In this document: positions 26,070-35,366 of the stretch, in pieces | Layout of the letters: each line of letters opens with the position of its first letter | Position numbering within the stretch: position 1 is the stretch's first letter | NCBI GenBank assembly: GCA_900752335.1 | Contig: CAADUZ010000006.1 | Span: 1 to 64,000 of the forward strand | Length of the DNA: 64,000 nucleotides | Origin: Clostridia bacterium | Lineage (GTDB): Bacteria; Bacillota; Clostridia; TANB77; CAG-508 | Reading direction: 5' to 3' | The notes under the pieces: generated by a model | What the model was told of the DNA's origin: nothing | Database searches by the model: none | The model's input: only the letters and a program-made list of their open reading frames with translations | Position numbers and translations under genes: made by a program

Positions 26070-27041
26070 ATGTATTTAAAAAAGTTAAAAATAGGAAACG
26101 TAGAATTAAGAAATAACATACTATTAGCACCGATGGCAGGTATAACAGACCTGCCATTTAGACTGATATGCGAAAAATATGGGGCAGGGCTTACTTGTAC
26201 TGAAATGATTAGTAGCAAGGGTTTGTATTATAATGATTCAAAAACCAAGCAGTTATTAAATGTAGAAAATGAGCAAAGACCGGTAGCTGCACAAATTTTT
26301 GGAAGTGACATAGAAGCACTAAAAAAAGCAAGTGAATATGTTGGAAAATTTGTGGATATAGTAGATATAAATTTTGGTTGCCCTGCGCCTAAAATTGTAA
26401 AAAATGGAGATGGAAGTAAATTACTTCAAAATTTAGAATTGTTAGAACAAATTGCAAGGGAAGTAGTAAAAGCTTCAAGTGTGCCAGTAACAGCAAAAAT
26501 AAGAAAAGGCTGGGATAAAGATAATATAGTTGCGGTAGAAGCTGCAAAAATATTAGAAAGCGCAGGAATATCAGCAATTACAATTCATGGTAGAACTAGA
26601 GAGGAATACTATTCTGGAACAGCGGATTGGCAGATAATTAAAAAGGTGAAAGAAGCGGTAAATATACCGGTAATAGGAAATGGTGATATAAGAGGAAAAG
26701 AAGATGCAGTGCGAATGTTTGAAGAAACTAATGTTGACGGAATAATGATAGGAAGAGCATCTATAGGAAATCCTTGGATTTTCGAAGAAGTAGTAAACTA
26801 TTTAAGTGGCAATATGCAAAGAAGTGTAACAAATGAAGAAAGATTAAACGTGATTTTAGAACATATTAACTTGGAAATACAAGAAAAGGGCGAAAGCACT
26901 GCAATAAAAGAAATGAGAAAGCATTTAGCATATTACATACGTAATACAAAAGATGCAAGTAAATTACGAGAAAAAATAAATAAAATTGATAATAAAGAAG
27001 AACTAGTAGATTGTCTTAACGAATACTTTAAAAACATATAA
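26070..27041 (+). CDS. dusB: tRNA-dihydrouridine synthase, DusB type
   Basis: 323 residues; FMN TIM barrel. LLAPMAGITDLPFR, CTEMISSKG, VDINFGCPAPKIV with the catalytic Cys, and ITIHGRTREEYYSGTADW are the Dus signatures. It reduces uridines in the tRNA D-loop. It follows rodA by about 20 bases in the same transcript; a terminator-like hairpin comes after. Confidence 0.93.
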   Translation: MYLKKLKIGNVELRNNILLAPMAGITDLPFRLICEKYGAGLTCTEMISSKGLYYNDSKTKQLLNVENEQRPVAAQIFGSDIEALKKASEYVGKFVDIVDINFGCPAPKIVKNGDGSKLLQNLELLEQIAREVVKASSVPVTAKIRKGWDKDNIVAVEAAKILESAGISAITIHGRTREEYYSGTADWQIIKKVKEAVNIPVIGNGDIRGKEDAVRMFEETNVDGIMIGRASIGNPWIFEEVVNYLSGNMQRSVTNEERLNVILEHINLEIQEKGESTAIKEMRKHLAYYIRNTKDASKLREKINKIDNKEELVDCLNEYFKNI

Positions 27042-27051
27042 AATAAAATGA

Positions 27052-27087
27052 AATAGGTTAATTTCTTAATTAATCTATTTTATTTTT
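27052..27087 (+). terminator. Terminator after dusB
   Basis: AATAGGTTAATT and AATTAATCTATT form a 12-bp stem (one G-T pair), followed by TTATTTTT. Confidence 0.8.
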
Positions 27088-27110
27088 GGTTAAAAGTGGA
27101 GAGTGACATT

Positions 27111-27731
27111 ATGCTAAAAAACATGAAAAAAACAAAACTAGTTAAAATCGTTTTACTAATTTTTATTATAATTTTCTTTTTAATATTTTTTCTAAAAAAT
27201 AATTATAAAAATATAAAAGTGGGCAATAATAGTATTGAGGAAGTTGAAGAATATATTTTAAATATCAGTTCATATGAAGCAAAACTAGAGTTAACTGTAA
27301 AAAGCAACAAAAATACCAATAGATATATCATTTTACAAACATATAATAAAGAGAATAAAACAAAGCAAGTAGTATTAGAACCAGAAAATATTGCAGGTTT
27401 AGAAATTGAATATGATGGGCAAAATTTAATATTAAGAAACACAAAACTAAATATAGAAAAAGTGTATGAAAATTATAAATACTTAACAGATAATTTTTTT
27501 ACATTGGAAACATTTATAGCAGAATACAAGCAGCTAAAAAACAATAAAACTAATTTGTATGAAGAAAGCGAAAACATAATAATGGAAGTAGAAGTAAATA
27601 AGAACAAATATGTGTACAAGAAGACACTTTATATAGATAAAAATTCATTAGAACCAACAAAATTAATGATACAAGACATTAACGAAGAAAATATAGTTTA
27701 CATATTATATAATGAGATAGAAATAAAATAA
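27111..27731 (+). CDS. Membrane-anchored LolA/GerS-like protein
   Basis: 206 residues. N-terminal membrane anchor (about 9-29, very Ile/Phe-rich; no lipobox Cys) and a beta-rich outer domain: YEAKLELTVKSNKN, YIILQTYNKENKT, LEIEYDGQNLILRNT and KTLYIDKNSLEPTKLMI, the LolA/LolB-like half-barrel pattern of clostridial GerS proteins, which act in spore germination. ATG 27111 with GGAGAG upstream is chosen over GTG 27096. It lies just upstream of mazF, as I recall for gerS-like loci in other Clostridia. The family assignment is moderate. Confidence 0.6.
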   Translation: MLKNMKKTKLVKIVLLIFIIIFFLIFFLKNNYKNIKVGNNSIEEVEEYILNISSYEAKLELTVKSNKNTNRYIILQTYNKENKTKQVVLEPENIAGLEIEYDGQNLILRNTKLNIEKVYENYKYLTDNFFTLETFIAEYKQLKNNKTNLYEESENIIMEVEVNKNKYVYKKTLYIDKNSLEPTKLMIQDINEENIVYILYNEIEIK

Positions 27732-27802
27732 CTATCTTAAACTGTTTTTAAAATATATTAAAAAATAGACCTTAAATATAGAAGCTAATAGGAGTGAAGA
27801 AT

Positions 27803-28150
27803 ATGGTAATAAAAAGAGGAGATATGTTTTATGCAGATTTAAGCCCGGTTGTTGGTTCAGAGCAGGGAGGAATAAGACCTGTTTTAATTATACAAAACGA
27901 TATGGGAAATAAGCATAGTCCAACAGTTATAGCAGCAGCAATTACCTCGCAAACAGGAAAAACAAAATTACCTACACATATAGAAATTGGGTCGCAAAAC
28001 AATGGTTTAAAATCAGATTCTGTAGTATTAGCAGAGCAGATAAGAACAATAGATAAAAGTAGATTAAAAGAAAAAATAGGACACATAGATGACGAAACGA
28101 TAATCTCTAAAGTAAATAATGCATTAGGGGTAAGCTTTGGACTAGAATAA
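27803..28150 (+). CDS. mazF: MazF/EndoA-type endoribonuclease
   Basis: 115 residues; PemK/MazF fold. [22 protein letters not shown] and RPVLIIQND are the N-terminal signature, with VIAAAITSQ and [16 protein letters not shown] further on. It closely follows the Bacillus NdoA pattern (sequence-specific mRNA cleavage). ATG 27803 has AGGAG upstream. There is no mazE-type antitoxin next to it, unlike the usual pair; in Firmicutes the antitoxin gene may lie elsewhere. Confidence 0.92.
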   Translation: MVIKRGDMFYADLSPVVGSEQGGIRPVLIIQNDMGNKHSPTVIAAAITSQTGKTKLPTHIEIGSQNNGLKSDSVVLAEQIRTIDKSRLKEKIGHIDDETIISKVNNALGVSFGLE

Positions 28151-28152
28151 AA

Positions 28153-28211
28153 AAGAAGATTTCTGCTTTGCTAAACTAAAAAATAGCCATAGCAAAGTAA
28201 GAAATCTTCTT
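28153..28211. terminator. Bidirectional terminator between mazF and the HD-GYP gene
   Basis: AAGAAGATTTC and GAAATCTTCTT are the outer arms, with GCTTTGCTA / TAGCAAAGT inside. A-rich and T-rich flanks on both sides suit convergent termination. Confidence 0.85.
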
Positions 28212-28216
28212 AATAT

Positions 28217-29149
28217 TTAAACTTCTAATTTTTTAATAATTTTAATTTCATTATATAATTTTTTTACTCTATCACTACGAACCTCTAAAGCATGTTTGTA
28301 ATCCTCATAAACTTGCTTAAAATTGTCAAAATTTTCATCAATTAAGAAAAGCATTTTCATACCTTCTCTGTAATATTCTTTCTTCTTATCGGATTTAGCT
28401 TCGTTCATTTTATCGTTATATTTTAAAATTAGCTCTAATCTTTTAATATTATCTTTCAAATAATTTAAATAATCATATAAACAGCTAATCTCGTATAGAA
28501 TATCGTCTATAACAACCTTGAATAAAACTTTTAAAACACGTTTATTAATTTTTCCAACTTTAGAATTTTGCGATAAATGGTCTAGTGCTGCAAGTTTTGG
28601 ATCTGGTTGTGCATCTTTAATTAAATCCCTCAAAGTTTCAGAAATATTTACGTGGGTTGTATACTGCCTTTTAGTAACTATAGCATCATATTCGTCAGCT
28701 ACACGAATTATTTGAGATTCCATTGGAATTTTAGTAATTCCATTAGGATAACCAGTACCATTTAAAGCTTCGTGATGGTTAAGTGCCCCAGAGGCATATG
28801 GACGTAGCTTTAAATCCTTCATACACATTTCATAACCCTTTGTAGTATGAGTTTTCATTATCTCAAATTCTTCGTCAGTTAATCTATCAGGCTTATTCAA
28901 TATTTCAGAAGGAATAAATAATTTTCCAATATCATGTAAATACCCACAAATAGTACAATAAATAGTAAATTTTGGATTAAAATGAAAATATTCACAAATT
29001 CTACAAACCAAATTTGCAACATTTTCACTATGTCTTCTAGTAAAAAAATCTAAACTACCTAGAATATCTAATTGATATCTCATAGTTTTATCAAGGTTAT
29101 ATGATTTTAAATTAACTGGACTATAAAAGTCAAACTTTTCACTTTTCAT
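28217..29149 (-). CDS. HD-GYP-domain phosphohydrolase
   Basis: 310 residues. The HD core is visible: HSENVANLVCRI, GYLHDIGKLFIP (metal-binding His-Asp), NHHEALNGTGYPNGI (the HHE...GYP box) and RVADEYDAIVTKR. HD-GYP proteins hydrolyse cyclic di-GMP or related dinucleotides. The N-terminus has no sensor domain and the C-terminal 120 residues are helical and charged with no family I know. Standalone gene; possibly a constitutive phosphodiesterase. Substrate not provable here. Confidence 0.85.
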   Translation of the reverse strand: MKSEKFDFYSPVNLKSYNLDKTMRYQLDILGSLDFFTRRHSENVANLVCRICEYFHFNPKFTIYCTICGYLHDIGKLFIPSEILNKPDRLTDEEFEIMKTHTTKGYEMCMKDLKLRPYASGALNHHEALNGTGYPNGITKIPMESQIIRVADEYDAIVTKRQYTTHVNISETLRDLIKDAQPDPKLAALDHLSQNSKVGKINKRVLKVLFKVVIDDILYEISCLYDYLNYLKDNIKRLELILKYNDKMNEAKSDKKKEYYREGMKMLFLIDENFDNFKQVYEDYKHALEVRSDRVKKLYNEIKIIKKLEV

Positions 29150-29279
29150 AAGCTTTCTCCTATGTTAAATAATACAAATAAATAATACTATAAAATAAAA
29201 AAAAATACAATACTTAAAAAATTGTATAAAAAAATTTTTTCTGAACATAATAATAGCATAAGATTGATATTAGTTTAAA

Positions 29280-29721
29280 TAAGAGTGATATAGGAGGTTA
29301 TATTAATTTTCTATATTGTTCGAGCAAAGATATATAATAGTGTAATGACCTTATATTATTATATGTCGGCGATGAGAGTATATTATTTGTATGCAAGCTG
29401 TACAAAAGTTATATTTACTTAATTTAATAATTTGTTTGTAGGTATAATTTATTAACAGTATGGTTGAAATATATGTAATATATTCAAAGTTAAGATTATT
29501 CTTGCATTTTATAATGGTTGTTATTAGTCCCACGTTTGGACGAATATGGCTATGGCTGGTGCATTAATAGTCGAGCAACTGATTAATATATTTGAGAACT
29601 AGCTTATTTATGCAGCAATGTATATTAGGTTACAAATTAGGTATATTAGTTTTAGCTGGAGATTAATATCAGTTTTATGATAAATTTGGGCAAAAGAATA
29701 TTATTTCTTTTGTCCAAATTT
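29280..29721 (+). ncRNA. Candidate structured RNA in a 668-base gene-free gap (strand assumed from the 3' hairpin)
   Basis: The gap 29150-29817 has no credible gene: the one small minus-strand reading frame has no ribosome site. From about 29280 the sequence carries islands unlike ordinary spacer: a T-loop-like TTGTTCGAGCAAA, GTCGGCGATGAGAG, the hairpins TTGAA...TTCAA (29464-29487) and GTCC-CACGTTT-GGAC (29528-29542), and a possible long-range CTAGCT/AGCTGG pairing. It ends in a 16-bp terminator-like stem (29682-29721). This looks like a medium or large regulatory RNA, but I could not match it to a named family. Confidence 0.35.
29682..29721 (+). terminator. 16-bp terminator-like hairpin before mtaD
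   Basis: AAATTTGGGCAAAAGA pairs over its whole length with TCTTTTGTCCAAATTT (one G-T pair). No gene precedes it on the plus strand, so it would end a non-coding transcript; it lies upstream of the mtaD promoter. Confidence 0.65.
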
Positions 29722-29759
29722 AATGTGTTTGAAACTCTTTACAAATTGTTAAAATAATC

Positions 29760-29788
29760 TTGAAATAATTTTATATATACTGTATATT
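29760..29788 (+). promoter_or_regulatory. Promoter of mtaD
   Basis: TTGAAA (29760-29765) and TATATT (29783-29788) with a 17-base spacer. Confidence 0.55.
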
Positions 29789-29817
29789 TTATATATTGTA
29801 TAAAAGAGGTGTAAAAT

Positions 29818-31089
29818 ATGTTAATTAAAAATGGAAACGTTATTATTTTTGAAAATGAAGACGTTAAGGTAAAAAAACTTGATATTAGAATAGATGGAGA
29901 GGAAATCACAGAAACCAAAGAAAAGTTAGAAGAAAAGGCAAATGAGAAAGTAATTGATGCAAGTGATAAAGTGGTTATGCCAGGGTTAATAAATACACAT
30001 GCACATATTGCTATGAGTATTTTTAGAGGAACTTTTGAAGGCTCGGATTTATATACATGGCTTAAAGAAAAAATATGGCCGATAGAAGATAAACTAACAG
30101 AAGAAGAGGTATATAATGCTACGAATCTTTCAATTTTAGAAATGATTTCAACCGGTACTACTTGTGTAAATGACCATTACTTTTTCTCTAAAAAGATAAG
30201 AGAAGCATTAGAAAAAAGTAAAATGAGGGCAATGATTACAAGAGTACTTATGGACAGCGATAGTAAAGAAGCCTCAAGTGTAAGAATACAAGAATTTACA
30301 GATTTATATGAAACACGTAATAAAGAGAACGATTTAATAACATATTCTGTAGCACCACATGGGCTATATACTTGTTCTGGAGAAGTTTTACAAGAAGCAA
30401 GAGAGCTTGCTTTAAAATACAAACTACCTATTCATGTACATTTTTTAGAAAGCATAGATGAAATAGAAAGCATAAGAAAATTGCATGGAGATAATGCAGT
30501 AAATGTATTAAAAAAGTATTTTTCTGGACTTCATGTTATACTTGCACATGGTGTAAAACTAAATGATTCTGATATTGAAGTTTTGAAAACCATGAACTGT
30601 GGTATTGCTCATAACCCAATATCTAATTTAAGGCTTGGCTGCAAGATAGCAGATACAACTAAATATTTAGAAAAAGGAATAAATGTAGCACTAGGCACTG
30701 ATGGACAAGGTTCAGGAAATAATTTAGATATGTTTGAAACAATGAAAATCGCAGGATTAATACAAGGTGGTATTCATGAAAATGAAAAAAGAATTACTGC
30801 TAAAGACGTAATAAAAATGGCAACAATAAATGGTGCTAAATTGTTAGGGTTAGACGATAAAATTGGTAGCATAGAAAAAGGAAAAAAGGCGGATATAATT
30901 ATTGTGGATATTTCTAAAAAATTAGATAATATAAAAATGCTACCTAATGTAGATATAATATCTAATTTGGTATATAATACCGAAGGTAGAAGTGTCGATA
31001 CAACCATAGTTAATGGTGAAGTTTTAATGGAAAATAGAAGAGTAAAAGTTATAGATACGAAAGAAGTTCTAAAAAATTTTGAAAATTAA
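29818..31089 (+). CDS. mtaD: Amidohydrolase, 5-methylthioadenosine/S-adenosylhomocysteine deaminase type
   Basis: 423 residues; TrzN/ATZ-like amidohydrolase. Metal-binding NTHAHIAMSIFRG (HxH), HVHFLES, LAHGVKLNDSDIEVL and GTDGQGSGNNLDMF follow the MtaD/SsnA order. ATG 29818 has AGAGGTG upstream. It would deaminate adenosine-derived thioethers in the methyl-donor salvage cycle; close relatives act on guanine or triazines, so the substrate is probable, not certain. It is downstream of the possible structured RNA, which could regulate it only if its hairpin is bypassed. Confidence 0.85.
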   Translation: MLIKNGNVIIFENEDVKVKKLDIRIDGEEITETKEKLEEKANEKVIDASDKVVMPGLINTHAHIAMSIFRGTFEGSDLYTWLKEKIWPIEDKLTEEEVYNATNLSILEMISTGTTCVNDHYFFSKKIREALEKSKMRAMITRVLMDSDSKEASSVRIQEFTDLYETRNKENDLITYSVAPHGLYTCSGEVLQEARELALKYKLPIHVHFLESIDEIESIRKLHGDNAVNVLKKYFSGLHVILAHGVKLNDSDIEVLKTMNCGIAHNPISNLRLGCKIADTTKYLEKGINVALGTDGQGSGNNLDMFETMKIAGLIQGGIHENEKRITAKDVIKMATINGAKLLGLDDKIGSIEKGKKADIIIVDISKKLDNIKMLPNVDIISNLVYNTEGRSVDTTIVNGEVLMENRRVKVIDTKEVLKNFEN

Positions 31090-31244
31090 TAATAACAAAC
31101 AATGTGGCGAAAATAGTTTAAAAGAAGCAATTTACATATAATGAAAGTAGAAATATATAAGTATAAAATACGCATATAATTCGTTTTATATAATAATTAC
31201 CTTTGTTATCATATATTTGTAATTTTTAAGAGAAGGGGTAGAAT

Positions 31245-31616
31245 ATGAAAAAGGCAAAGGTAATAAAAATAGGTAAAAATATTCAGGCCTTAAGAAAAAG
31301 TTATGGATACACACAAGAAAAATTAGCAGAGGCGGTTGAATGTTCGCCAAGATATATAGGTGACGTTGAGCAAGATAGATCAAAGCCATCATATGAAGTA
31401 TTGGTTAAAATATGTAATACTTTTCATATTGGCCTAGATGAAGTATTCTGCGAATATCTTGATATAAAAGGTAAAAAAGAAATAAATAGTGCTTTATATG
31501 GATTTGACAACTTAAAACCAAATAATCAAAATACAATAGTACATATGATAGAATACTTTAATAAAGGAGCAAGCCAGGAAGAGATAGAAGACAATAGTCG
31601 TGGAAATGCATCATAA
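31245..31616 (+). CDS. XRE-family regulator with C-terminal extension
   Basis: 123 residues. HTH domain at about 6-65: IGKNIQALRKSYGYTQEKLA and ECSPRYIGDVEQDRSKPSYEVLVKICNTF, typical SinR/XRE. The last 45 residues are helical (FDNLKPNNQNTIVHMIEYFN), probably for oligomerisation or signal binding. AGAAGGGG precedes ATG 31245. Monocistronic, with a terminator at 31624-31660. Target genes unknown. Confidence 0.8.
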   Translation: MKKAKVIKIGKNIQALRKSYGYTQEKLAEAVECSPRYIGDVEQDRSKPSYEVLVKICNTFHIGLDEVFCEYLDIKGKKEINSALYGFDNLKPNNQNTIVHMIEYFNKGASQEEIEDNSRGNAS

Positions 31617-31623
31617 TTAATCT

Positions 31624-31660
31624 AAAGCAGTAAATAGAATATCTATTTTACTGCTTTTTT
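31624..31660 (+). terminator. Terminator of the XRE gene
   Basis: AAAGCAGTAAATAGA pairs with TCTATTTTACTGCTTT, followed by TTTT. Confidence 0.9.
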
Positions 31661-31675
31661 GTTGCTTTATACATG

Positions 31676-31704
31676 TTGACAGGGAAGCCGTAATTAAATA
31701 TAAT
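31676..31704 (+). promoter_or_regulatory. Promoter of smc
   Basis: TTGACA (31676-31681), 17-base spacer, TATAAT (31699-31704): a consensus sigma-A promoter. Confidence 0.88.
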
Positions 31705-31750
31705 AATGGTGTTATCTAAAGAAAAGTAAAAACAATAAGTAGGTGTAAAC

Positions 31751-34700
31751 ATGTATTTAAAAAGATTAGAATTACAAGGGTTTAAATCCTTTGCAGATAG
31801 AACAGTATTAGAATTTAAAAGTGGAATAACGTCAGTAATAGGGCCAAATGGTTCCGGTAAAAGTAATATTTCTGACGCTATTCGTTGGGTGCTTGGAGAG
31901 CAAAGTATGAAGTCTTTAAGAGGTTCAAAGTCTGAAGACGTAATTTTCGCTGGAACCCAAGCAAGGAAATCTTTAGGATTTGCAGAAGTATCCATGGTAA
32001 TAGATAATGCTGATGGAAAACTTCCAATAGAATATTCAGAGGTTACTGTTACTAGAAAGATATATAGAAGCGGAGAAACTGGATATTTCATAAATAAAGT
32101 CCCATGCAGATTAAAAGATGTACTAGAACTTTTCATGGATACAGGTATTGGAAAAGATGGATATAGCATAATAGGGCAAGGAAAAATTGATGAAATATTA
32201 AGTAATAAATCTGAAGATAGAAGAAAAATATTTGAAGAAGCGGCTGGAATTGTAAAATATAGAACAAGAAAAGCAGAATCTGAAAAAAAGTTAGAACAAA
32301 CCAAACTTAATTTATTACGTATAAATGATATTTTATCAGAAATTGAAACTAATATAGAACCATTGAAAATGCAATCTGAAAAAGCAAAAAAATATTTGGA
32401 CTTACGAGAAGAGTTAAAAAATATAGAAGTTGGGTTATTTTTACACAATATATCTGAATACAAAGAAAAGCTAGAAAAAATAGTAGAAGACATAAAAATA
32501 GTAGAGGAACAAAATGCGTCGGAAAATGAAAAGATGCAAAATCTTCAAAAGGCAAAAGAAGAATTAAAAAATAGCATAGACGAAATTACTTCTAAAATAG
32601 AAGAGATGCAAAATTTGAGTTTTGAAAGTACAAATAAAATAGAGAAAATAAATTCCGAAATAGGAATATCAAAAGAAAGAATACAAAACAATAATGTAAA
32701 TAATGAAAGATTATCAAAAGAAATAGAGGAAGTAAAGCAAAGAATTGCAGAACTAGAAGAAGAACAAAAACAAAAATTAAGCAAAAAGGAAAATTTGGCT
32801 ACAAACAGAGAAAAATTCCAAAAAGAATTGGATGAAAAACAAAAAGAATTAGAAGAACTTACTAAAAAGCTATCTGTCAAAGAGCTAGAAATAGAAGATA
32901 AAAAGAAGAATATAGAAAAAAATACGGACGAAAAGTATGAATTAATTTCAGAAATAAGCAGTTTAGATACAAATTTAGAAAATATAGAAAAAAGAGAAAA
33001 GGTAGCTAAAGCTGAAATTCAAAGTTTGACACTCGAAATAGATAGTACAAGAAATGATAAGCAAGAAAAATCTAAAGATTTTTATGACATAGAATTTAAG
33101 AAAAACGAATTATCAAAATCATTAAAAGAAAAAGCAGACAAAAAAAGTGAAAGCATGCAAAAAATAAAAGACTTTGACACAACCTTGAATAATTTGGCTT
33201 ATGAAATTAATATGAAAGATTCTAGACTAAAATTTTTAATAGAAACAGAGAAAGAAAAGGAAGGATATACAAGAAGTGTTAAGTCTTTGCTTAATGCATG
33301 TGAAAAAGATAGCAAACTAAATAAAGGTGTAAATGGTGTTTTAGCAAATTTAATATCTGTAGATAAAAAATATGAAACTGCAATAGAAATGTGTTTGGGC
33401 CAAGCTACTCAAAACATTGTTACAGATACAGAAGAAGACGCAAAAAAATTAGTTGAATATTTAAGAGAAAATAAGCTAGGAAGAGCATCATTTTTACCAG
33501 TAACTTCTGTAAAAGGAAGAAAACTAGATAGAATTATAAAAAACAGTACAGAAGGGGTAATTGGCGTTGCTTCTGATTTAGTTAAATGCAATAAAAAATA
33601 TGAACAAATTGTACTTAACTTACTTGGAAGAACTTTAATTGTAGAAAATATGGATACTGCAATTCAAATGGCAAAACTAAATTCATATTCATTTAGAATA
33701 GTTACTTTAGATGGAGATATAATAAGTAATACTGGTTCAATAACAGGTGGCTCTATTCAAACTAAAACAGTAAATCTTTTAGGTAGAAGCAGAGAAATAG
33801 AAGATTTAGAAAAAGCTTTAAAGGAATTACAAGTAAAGAAAGAAGAAGTAGCTAAAGGAAAGCAAGATTATACAGAATCTGTAACAGACACAATAGAAGA
33901 GGTAACAAGAATAGAAAAAGAACTACAAGACATAGAAGTTGTGTATGCAGCAGAAAATCAAAAAATATTAAACATTGAAGATAGTATATCAAAATTAGAA
34001 GCAAGAAGAGAAAAAATAAAAGCAGAACTAGAGGAATTATCAAAGCAAAAGCTAGATAATAATATGCAAAAAGAAGAAAAGCAAGAAAGAATAAATTATC
34101 TAGAAAAAGAAATAGAAAATATCAGCAAAGTAGTAGAAGAGTTTGCTTTAAATAATAAAGATAATCAAAAATACATAGACGATTTAAATTTTGACATTAC
34201 AAACTTAAAAATCTCTGTAACTTCATTTGACGAAAGCGGAACTTCAATAGATGAAATGGTTGAAAGAATAAAACAAGATATAGAAAATAATAAACAAAGT
34301 ATCTTAAATAAAGAAGAAAATATACAAAGAATAAATGAAGAAAAAGCTAATTTAGAAGCAAATATCGTAAATTTAGAAGAACAAATAAATAAAATAAAAT
34401 CAGACGTGTCTAATAGTTCAGAAATTATAGAAGGTCTAAAAGCAAATAGAATAGAAGCAAATGAAAAGCTTAAAAAATCGGAAGAAGAGATAAGCATAGA
34501 ATTTAATACAATAGAAGATATAAAAGGAGAGTTAGTAAAATTAGACGTAAAGAAAACTAAATTAGAACAAGATTTAGAGCAAGTAGTAAATAATTTATGG
34601 ATAGAATATGAACTAACACCAAATAATGCGGAAGGATATAAAAAGCCAGATAATGTACAAAAAGCAGCAAGGGACGTAAATTCTTTAAGAACGCAAATAA

Positions 34701-35299
34701 AAGAGTTAGGAAGCATAAATGTAGACTCGATAGAAGAATATAAAAAGACAAAAGAAAGATATGAATTTATGTGCGAGCAAAGATTGGATATGGAAAATAC
34801 AGCTGCGAAATTAAGAAACATTATACAAGAAATGACACAAACAATGAAAGAACAATTTGGAGAAAAGTTTAAAGAAATAAACAAAAACTTTAACGAAGTG
34901 TTTACAGAATTGTTTGGCGGAGGAAAAGCAGAATTAAAGTTGGAAGACGAAAACAATGTACTAGAGTGTGGAATCGACATACAAGCACAGCCAACAGGAA
35001 AGAAACTTCAAAATATGATGCTTTTATCTGGAGGAGAAAAGGCATTTACAGCAATAGCCTTACTATTTGCAATACTTAAAATAAATCCAGCACCATTTTG
35101 CGTACTAGACGAAATAGAAGCAGCGCTAGATGACGTAAATGTGTATAGATTTGCAGAGTATTTAAAGAAATTTAGTGCAGAAACACAATTTTTAGTAATA
35201 ACACATAGAAAAGGAACAATGGAAGCTGCAAACACAGTATATGGCGTAACAATGGAAGAAAATGGTGTGAGCAAATTACTTTCAATGAAATTGGGATAA
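31751..35299 (+). CDS. smc: Chromosome segregation SMC ATPase
   Basis: 1182 residues, normal length. MYLKRLELQGFKSFADRT, Walker A GPNGSGKSNISDA, long coiled coil (about 170-500), hinge with GVNGVLANLI and ITGGSIQTKT (about 505-680), second coiled coil, then ABC signature LLSGGEKAFTAIALLF and Walker B CVLDEIEAALDD, and the H-loop THRKGTME. It condenses and resolves sister chromosomes with ScpA/B. GTAGGTG precedes the ATG. Here it is separated from rnc, its common neighbour, by about 6 kb. Confidence 0.97.
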   Translation: MYLKRLELQGFKSFADRTVLEFKSGITSVIGPNGSGKSNISDAIRWVLGEQSMKSLRGSKSEDVIFAGTQARKSLGFAEVSMVIDNADGKLPIEYSEVTVTRKIYRSGETGYFINKVPCRLKDVLELFMDTGIGKDGYSIIGQGKIDEILSNKSEDRRKIFEEAAGIVKYRTRKAESEKKLEQTKLNLLRINDILSEIETNIEPLKMQSEKAKKYLDLREELKNIEVGLFLHNISEYKEKLEKIVEDIKIVEEQNASENEKMQNLQKAKEELKNSIDEITSKIEEMQNLSFESTNKIEKINSEIGISKERIQNNNVNNERLSKEIEEVKQRIAELEEEQKQKLSKKENLATNREKFQKELDEKQKELEELTKKLSVKELEIEDKKKNIEKNTDEKYELISEISSLDTNLENIEKREKVAKAEIQSLTLEIDSTRNDKQEKSKDFYDIEFKKNELSKSLKEKADKKSESMQKIKDFDTTLNNLAYEINMKDSRLKFLIETEKEKEGYTRSVKSLLNACEKDSKLNKGVNGVLANLISVDKKYETAIEMCLGQATQNIVTDTEEDAKKLVEYLRENKLGRASFLPVTSVKGRKLDRIIKNSTEGVIGVASDLVKCNKKYEQIVLNLLGRTLIVENMDTAIQMAKLNSYSFRIVTLDGDIISNTGSITGGSIQTKTVNLLGRSREIEDLEKALKELQVKKEEVAKGKQDYTESVTDTIEEVTRIEKELQDIEVVYAAENQKILNIEDSISKLEARREKIKAELEELSKQKLDNNMQKEEKQERINYLEKEIENISKVVEEFALNNKDNQKYIDDLNFDITNLKISVTSFDESGTSIDEMVERIKQDIENNKQSILNKEENIQRINEEKANLEANIVNLEEQINKIKSDVSNSSEIIEGLKANRIEANEKLKKSEEEISIEFNTIEDIKGELVKLDVKKTKLEQDLEQVVNNLWIEYELTPNNAEGYKKPDNVQKAARDVNSLRTQIKELGSINVDSIEEYKKTKERYEFMCEQRLDMENTAAKLRNIIQEMTQTMKEQFGEKFKEINKNFNEVFTELFGGGKAELKLEDENNVLECGIDIQAQPTGKKLQNMMLLSGGEKAFTAIALLFAILKINPAPFCVLDEIEAALDDVNVYRFAEYLKKFSAETQFLVITHRKGTMEAANTVYGVTMEENGVSKLLSMKLG

Positions 35300-35366
35300 A
35301 TTAGTCATAAATAAAAGACTGCATGCATATATATTAATATAACCTAAAAAAGGAGAGTTGATATAT

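Noticed and set aside
29351..29533. 60-codon minus-strand ORF in the gap before mtaD
   Set aside because: No ribosome site, no family and very A+T-biased composition; the gap fits a non-coding role better.
31648..32493. Long minus-strand ORF (281 codons) over the start of smc
   Set aside because: Antisense of the highly conserved SMC head domain; the frame is open because of A+T-rich codon structure.
34165..34980. Long minus-strand ORF within smc
   Set aside because: Antisense shadow of the coiled coil and C-terminal head; Ser/Phe-rich translation typical of reversed Lys/Glu codons.
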